Assembly: GCA_031256115.1 (NCBI GenBank)
Contig: JAIRRF010000243.1
Span: 1 to 7,923 of the forward strand
DNA from: Treponema sp.
GTDB lineage: Bacteria > Spirochaetota > Spirochaetia > Treponematales > Breznakiellaceae
Direction of reading: 5' to 3'
DNA length: 7,923 nucleotides
Of this stretch, positions 5,287 through 7,923 are shown piece by piece. The translations under genes were made by a program, and so were the position numbers. Position 1 is the first letter of the stretch. Each line of letters starts with the position of its first letter. A model generated the notes under the pieces. That model made no database searches, was not told where the DNA came from, and worked only from the letters and a program-made list of their open reading frames with translations.

Positions 5287-5383
5287 GATATGGGGCAGGG
5301 AACACTTAGGATGTTTGTGGAATGAGAGTGGCGAAGAATCCGGCGAAGAATCCGGCCTTGACTGGAATTACCGGGAGAGGTAA
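5287..5383 (+). pseudogene. Deletion remnant of a second DUF4160 gene copy
   Basis: Bases 5287-5320 repeat 4508-4541 (33 of 34 identical), the sequence just upstream of the DUF4160 promoter. Bases 5318-5336 repeat 4787-4805 (19 of 19), near the 3' end of the DUF4160 gene. The two matches share TGG at 5318-5320, so relative to the intact copy 248 bp are missing between TGG microhomologies. The lost part includes the TATAAT, ribosome-binding site, start codon and most of the gene. Read in the DUF4160 frame the remnant gives WNESGEESGEESGLDWNYRER and a TAA at 5381-5383, a plausible diverged C-terminus. No start remains in that frame, so it is dead as a DUF4160 gene. Confidence 0.65.
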
Positions 5384-5432
5384 TATTGATTTAAGCGCCT
5401 TAGCGGACAGAGAATTTATTAGGCATAGGTAA
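5322..5432 (+). other. Small open frame of 36 codons just before the kinase gene, doubtful
   Basis: ATG 5322 opens a frame in a different phase from the DUF4160 remnant. It encodes MRVAKNPAKNPALTGITG followed by RGNIDLSALADREFIRHR and stops with TAA at 5430-5432, five bases before the kinase GTG. There is no good Shine-Dalgarno and its beginning lies inside the deletion scar. It might be a chance frame, the C-terminus of another decayed gene, or an upstream leader coupled to the kinase. I recognise no family. Confidence 0.15.
5330..5355. repeat. 12-bp tandem duplication GGCGAAGAATCC
   Basis: Two perfect head-to-tail copies of GGCGAAGAATCC (5330-5341 and 5342-5353) are followed by GG. The first copy begins in the 19-bp DUF4160 match, so the duplication probably arose by slippage after the remnant formed. 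It would insert four residues (GEES) in the old DUF4160 frame. Confidence 0.75.
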
Positions 5433-5437
5433 AAATA

Positions 5438-7923
5438 GTGAATTCTTTGAGTTGGGTATTTAGCCAATTGAAATACATTTTCATATATACCAGTTTCGCC
5501 CTGTTTTTAGTCCTGGCCGTATCTTGCGGTAAGCAGCCGGAGAGGCAGGGCGCAGAACACCCGGAATATACTTCTTACCGCGATATACCTGGGGTAACGG
5601 CGGAAGAAATTGACACCATAGAAAAAATAAAATCGCAACGGAACAGTTTTATTTATGGGATGACCTTTTCCACCGAGGCTTTCTGGAACGCCGAAGGAAG
5701 TATCAGCGGCTATGCTGCGCTGTTCTGTGACTGGCTTTCCGGTCTGTTCGGAATCCCGTTCACACCAGAAATTGCCGAATGGAGCGAACTTGTCGATGGC
5801 CTGGCATCCAAAAAAGTAGATTTTACCGGTGAACTTACCGCTACGGACGAACGGCGTAAAACATTTTTTATGACCGAAGCAATAGCCGAGCGCCCTATAA
5901 AGATCATGAGACTTGCTGACAACGAACCCCTGTCGATGCTGGGGAAAATACGCCCCTTGACCTACGCATTTCTGCACGGATCCATAACCCACGATTTAGT
6001 TGCTCCGTATTTGTCCGGGGATTTTAATTCGCTGTTTGTCGGTGATTATGACGAAGTATACCAGGCACTAAAAAGCGGGAAAGCCGACGGGTTTTTCGGG
6101 GACGGCCCGGCCGAAGCTGCCTTTGACACATACGGAGATGTAAGGACCGAAGACTTTTTTCCCCTGATATACGGTCCGGTGTCCCTGACCACGCTGAATG
6201 GTGAACTTGAGCCGTTTATTTCCGTTGTGCAGAAGGCTCTGAACACGGGCGCACTGTATCACCTAACCAGGTTATACAATCAGGGTTACAAGGACTACCT
6301 TAGACAGCGGATGACTTTACAGTTAACAAAGGAAGAAAATGAATATATCCGCCTGCACAGCACTCCGGAAAACGCCATAAAAATCGCCATAGAATATGAT
6401 AATTACCCCGTAACCTTTTACAATACTTACGAAAAAGCCTGGCAGGGTATCGCCGTTGATGTACTGCGCGAAATCGAAGAATACACCGGCCTTTCTTTTG
6501 TAATCCCCCATGACTCGGATACTGAATGGCCCGATCTGCTGCAAATGGTGGAAGACGGCCAGGTTTCAATGGTTATGGAGCTGCTCTGGGTTCCGGAACG
6601 GGCGGGGCGTTATCTCTGGGCGGATACTCCTTACCACCAGGATTCCTACGCCCTGCTTTCGGCTGTGGAATATCAGAATATTAATATTAACGAGGTACTT
6701 TTTTCCCGGGTGGGTCTTATTAAAGATTCAGCCTACGCCGACGTGTTTCTCCAATGGTTTCCTCACCATACGAATGTAAAAGAGTATGTCGGTAATATCA
6801 ACGCTTTTGACGGGTTGGCCCGGGGCGAAGTTGATCTGGTTATGGCAACCTACAACCAGCTGCTTTCAATCGTAAATTACCTTGAACGGCCCGGCTACAA
6901 GGCAAATATCATATTCAAACATCCCTCTGATTCGTATTTCGGTTTTAACATCAATGAGGCGGTTTTATGTTCCATTGTTTCCAAGGCGTTGAAACAGATA
7001 AACACCGGGGAAATATTCAGCCATTGGGATCGCCGGGTTTTTGACTACCGGCGAAAAATGGCCCAGGCCCAACGGCCCTGGCTGATAGGCGCATCGGCAT
7101 TGCTGTTCTGTGTGCTGGCTTTGGTGGTCATCATGTTCCAGCGGAACCGGCTCGAAGGCAAACGTCTTGAGAGTCTGGTGGCTGAACGGACCAAAGAATT
7201 GGAAGCCGTCTCCGAGGCCGCTGTGGCCGCTTCGCGTATCAAGAGCGAATTCCTGGCAAACATGAGCCATGAGATACGGACGCCGATCAACGCCGTTACC
7301 GGCATGACTATCATTGCCCGTTCCTCCGGCGACCTGTTGCGCATCCATGACTGCCTGGACAAGATCGGTGCAGCCTCCCGGCAGCTTTTGGCGCTGATAA
7401 ATGACATTCTTGATATGAGCAAGATCGAAGCAAAGAAGTTTGAATTGGCGCATGAATCATTTGTCCTGAAAGAAATGGCACATAATGTAGAAACCATTAT
7501 CAGTGGACGAATAACCGAGAAAAAGCAGCGTTTTATAATAGATTTGGCGCCGGACTTACCGGAAGTACTTGTCGGCGATGAAATGCGTTTTTCCCAGATT
7601 TTGCTCAATCTGCTTTCCAATGCGGTCAAATTTACCCCGGAAGGCGGTGAAATATGGTTTACGCTCAAACACCTGGGAAGCCGTAACGGAAAAGAGGAAC
7701 TTGAGGCTTCGGTCCGGGATACCGGTATCGGTATCACAGCCGATCAGTTGACACGTTTGTTCAGTGCTTTTGTACAGGCTGACTCAAGTACGGCAAAGCG
7801 ATTCGGCGGTACCGGGCTGGGCCTTGCCATCAGCAAGAGCTTTGCCGAGCTTATGGGCGGCGGCATTTCCGTAGAAAGTGTTCCCGGCGAGGGAAGTTGC
7901 TTTACCGTGCGGGCGGTTCTTGA
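5438..7923 (+). CDS. Membrane sensor histidine kinase with two SBP_bac_3 domains (C-terminus beyond window)
   Basis: The frame is open for 828 codons to the window edge. N-terminus: a hydrophobic helix (12-29) ending in LAVSC, a lipobox-like site with Cys30. Two periplasmic solute-binding-like domains follow at about 68-290 and 313-535. Each keeps the ligand-type arginine motif (TATDER, R139; WVPER, R388), and the second has the typical YFGFNINEA. A transmembrane helix (548-567) leads to a coiled signalling linker. HisKA contains phospho-acceptor H611 in MSHEIRTP. HATPase_c has N728 in the N box, D761-G765 (DTGIG) and GGTGLG (790-795). This resembles BvgS/EvgS-type kinases, so receiver and further domains may lie downstream. 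It probably senses a small periplasmic solute. GTG 5438 is the start because TAG at 5426-5428 closes the frame; AGG at 5427-5429 gives a modest ribosome-binding site. Confidence 0.92.
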   Translation, partial: MNSLSWVFSQLKYIFIYTSFALFLVLAVSCGKQPERQGAEHPEYTSYRDIPGVTAEEIDTIEKIKSQRNSFIYGMTFSTEAFWNAEGSISGYAALFCDWLSGLFGIPFTPEIAEWSELVDGLASKKVDFTGELTATDERRKTFFMTEAIAERPIKIMRLADNEPLSMLGKIRPLTYAFLHGSITHDLVAPYLSGDFNSLFVGDYDEVYQALKSGKADGFFGDGPAEAAFDTYGDVRTEDFFPLIYGPVSLTTLNGELEPFISVVQKALNTGALYHLTRLYNQGYKDYLRQRMTLQLTKEENEYIRLHSTPENAIKIAIEYDNYPVTFYNTYEKAWQGIAVDVLREIEEYTGLSFVIPHDSDTEWPDLLQMVEDGQVSMVMELLWVPERAGRYLWADTPYHQDSYALLSAVEYQNININEVLFSRVGLIKDSAYADVFLQWFPHHTNVKEYVGNINAFDGLARGEVDLVMATYNQLLSIVNYLERPGYKANIIFKHPSDSYFGFNINEAVLCSIVSKALKQINTGEIFSHWDRRVFDYRRKMAQAQRPWLIGASALLFCVLALVVIMFQRNRLEGKRLESLVAERTKELEAVSEAAVAASRIKSEFLANMSHEIRTPINAVTGMTIIARSSGDLLRIHDCLDKIGAASRQLLALINDILDMSKIEAKKFELAHESFVLKEMAHNVETIISGRITEKKQRFIIDLAPDLPEVLVGDEMRFSQILLNLLSNAVKFTPEGGEIWFTLKHLGSRNGKEELEASVRDTGIGITADQLTRLFSAFVQADSSTAKRFGGTGLGLAISKSFAELMGGGISVESVPGEGSCFTVRAVL

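Larger units (their letters stand above)
5094..5437. other. Gene-poor spacer with hairpins and a gene remnant
   Basis: This 344-bp stretch between the DUF2442 gene and the kinase gene contains a GGGC-TTA-GCCC mini-hairpin (5145-5155), two longer hairpins, a 34-bp repeat joined to a DUF4160 fragment, a 12-bp tandem duplication and a small ATTACC/GGTAAT hairpin (5367-5384). CCAGGA near 5133 and TCCTGG (5281-5286) are complementary and could bracket the hairpins as one larger structure. No established gene is present. Confidence 0.6.

Noticed and set aside
5507..5992. Minus-strand open frame of 161 codons
   Set aside because: It lies entirely within the kinase gene on the opposite strand, has no recognisable domain, and the plus frame shows clear conserved motifs.
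6965..7737. Minus-strand open frames of 162 and 230 codons
   Set aside because: They mirror the transmembrane, HisKA and HATPase region of the kinase and are products of GC-biased codon positions.

Overview
The window looks like a spirochaete chromosome, most likely a Treponema close to the termite-gut treponemes. The basis is a BspA-like leucine-rich-repeat surface protein with a short signal peptide, a flagellar chaperone pair (FliS plus a FlgN-like protein) next to housekeeping genes, a large periplasmic-sensing histidine kinase with two solute-binding domains, mixed GC content, and intergenic DNA full of structured repeats. The species call is inference. Gene families were recognised by reading the translations; no database search was run.

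Layout. Bases 1-237 (minus strand) hold the N-terminus of a secreted LRR protein that runs off the left edge. A 658-bp divergent intergenic region follows. Its right half (577-875) is a dense nest of inverted repeats ending about 20 bp before hflX. Bases 896-3600 are a compact plus-strand housekeeping and flagellar block: hflX, fliS, a FlgN-like chaperone gene, rpsP (with its own candidate promoter) and khpA. In most bacteria rpsP-khpA continues into rimM-trmD-rplS. Here that continuation is absent and accessory DNA begins right after khpA.

The accessory stretch (3601-5437) carries a Phd/YefM-VapC-type toxin-antitoxin pair behind a palindromic putative operator, then a two-gene DUF4160-DUF2442 cassette of AT-rich sequence, then about 340 bp of hairpins and a fossil. 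The fossil joins 34 bp from upstream of the DUF4160 gene directly to 19 bp from near its 3' end, as if a second copy had lost 248 bp between TGG microhomologies. The last third (5438 to the right edge) is one open gene for a membrane histidine kinase with a lipobox-like N-terminus, two SBP_bac_3-like domains, a transmembrane helix, HisKA and HATPase_c; its C-terminus lies beyond the window.

How the parts relate: hflX, rpsP and khpA serve ribosome rescue, ribosome structure and RNA binding. fliS and the FlgN-like gene serve export of flagellin and hook-associated proteins. The toxin-antitoxin and DUF pairs are probably horizontally acquired cargo that split a conserved ribosomal operon. The kinase is an independent sensory gene. 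The most novel-looking items are the alternative-pairing repeat in front of hflX, the deletion fossil of the DUF4160 cassette, and the operator nested in the antitoxin promoter.
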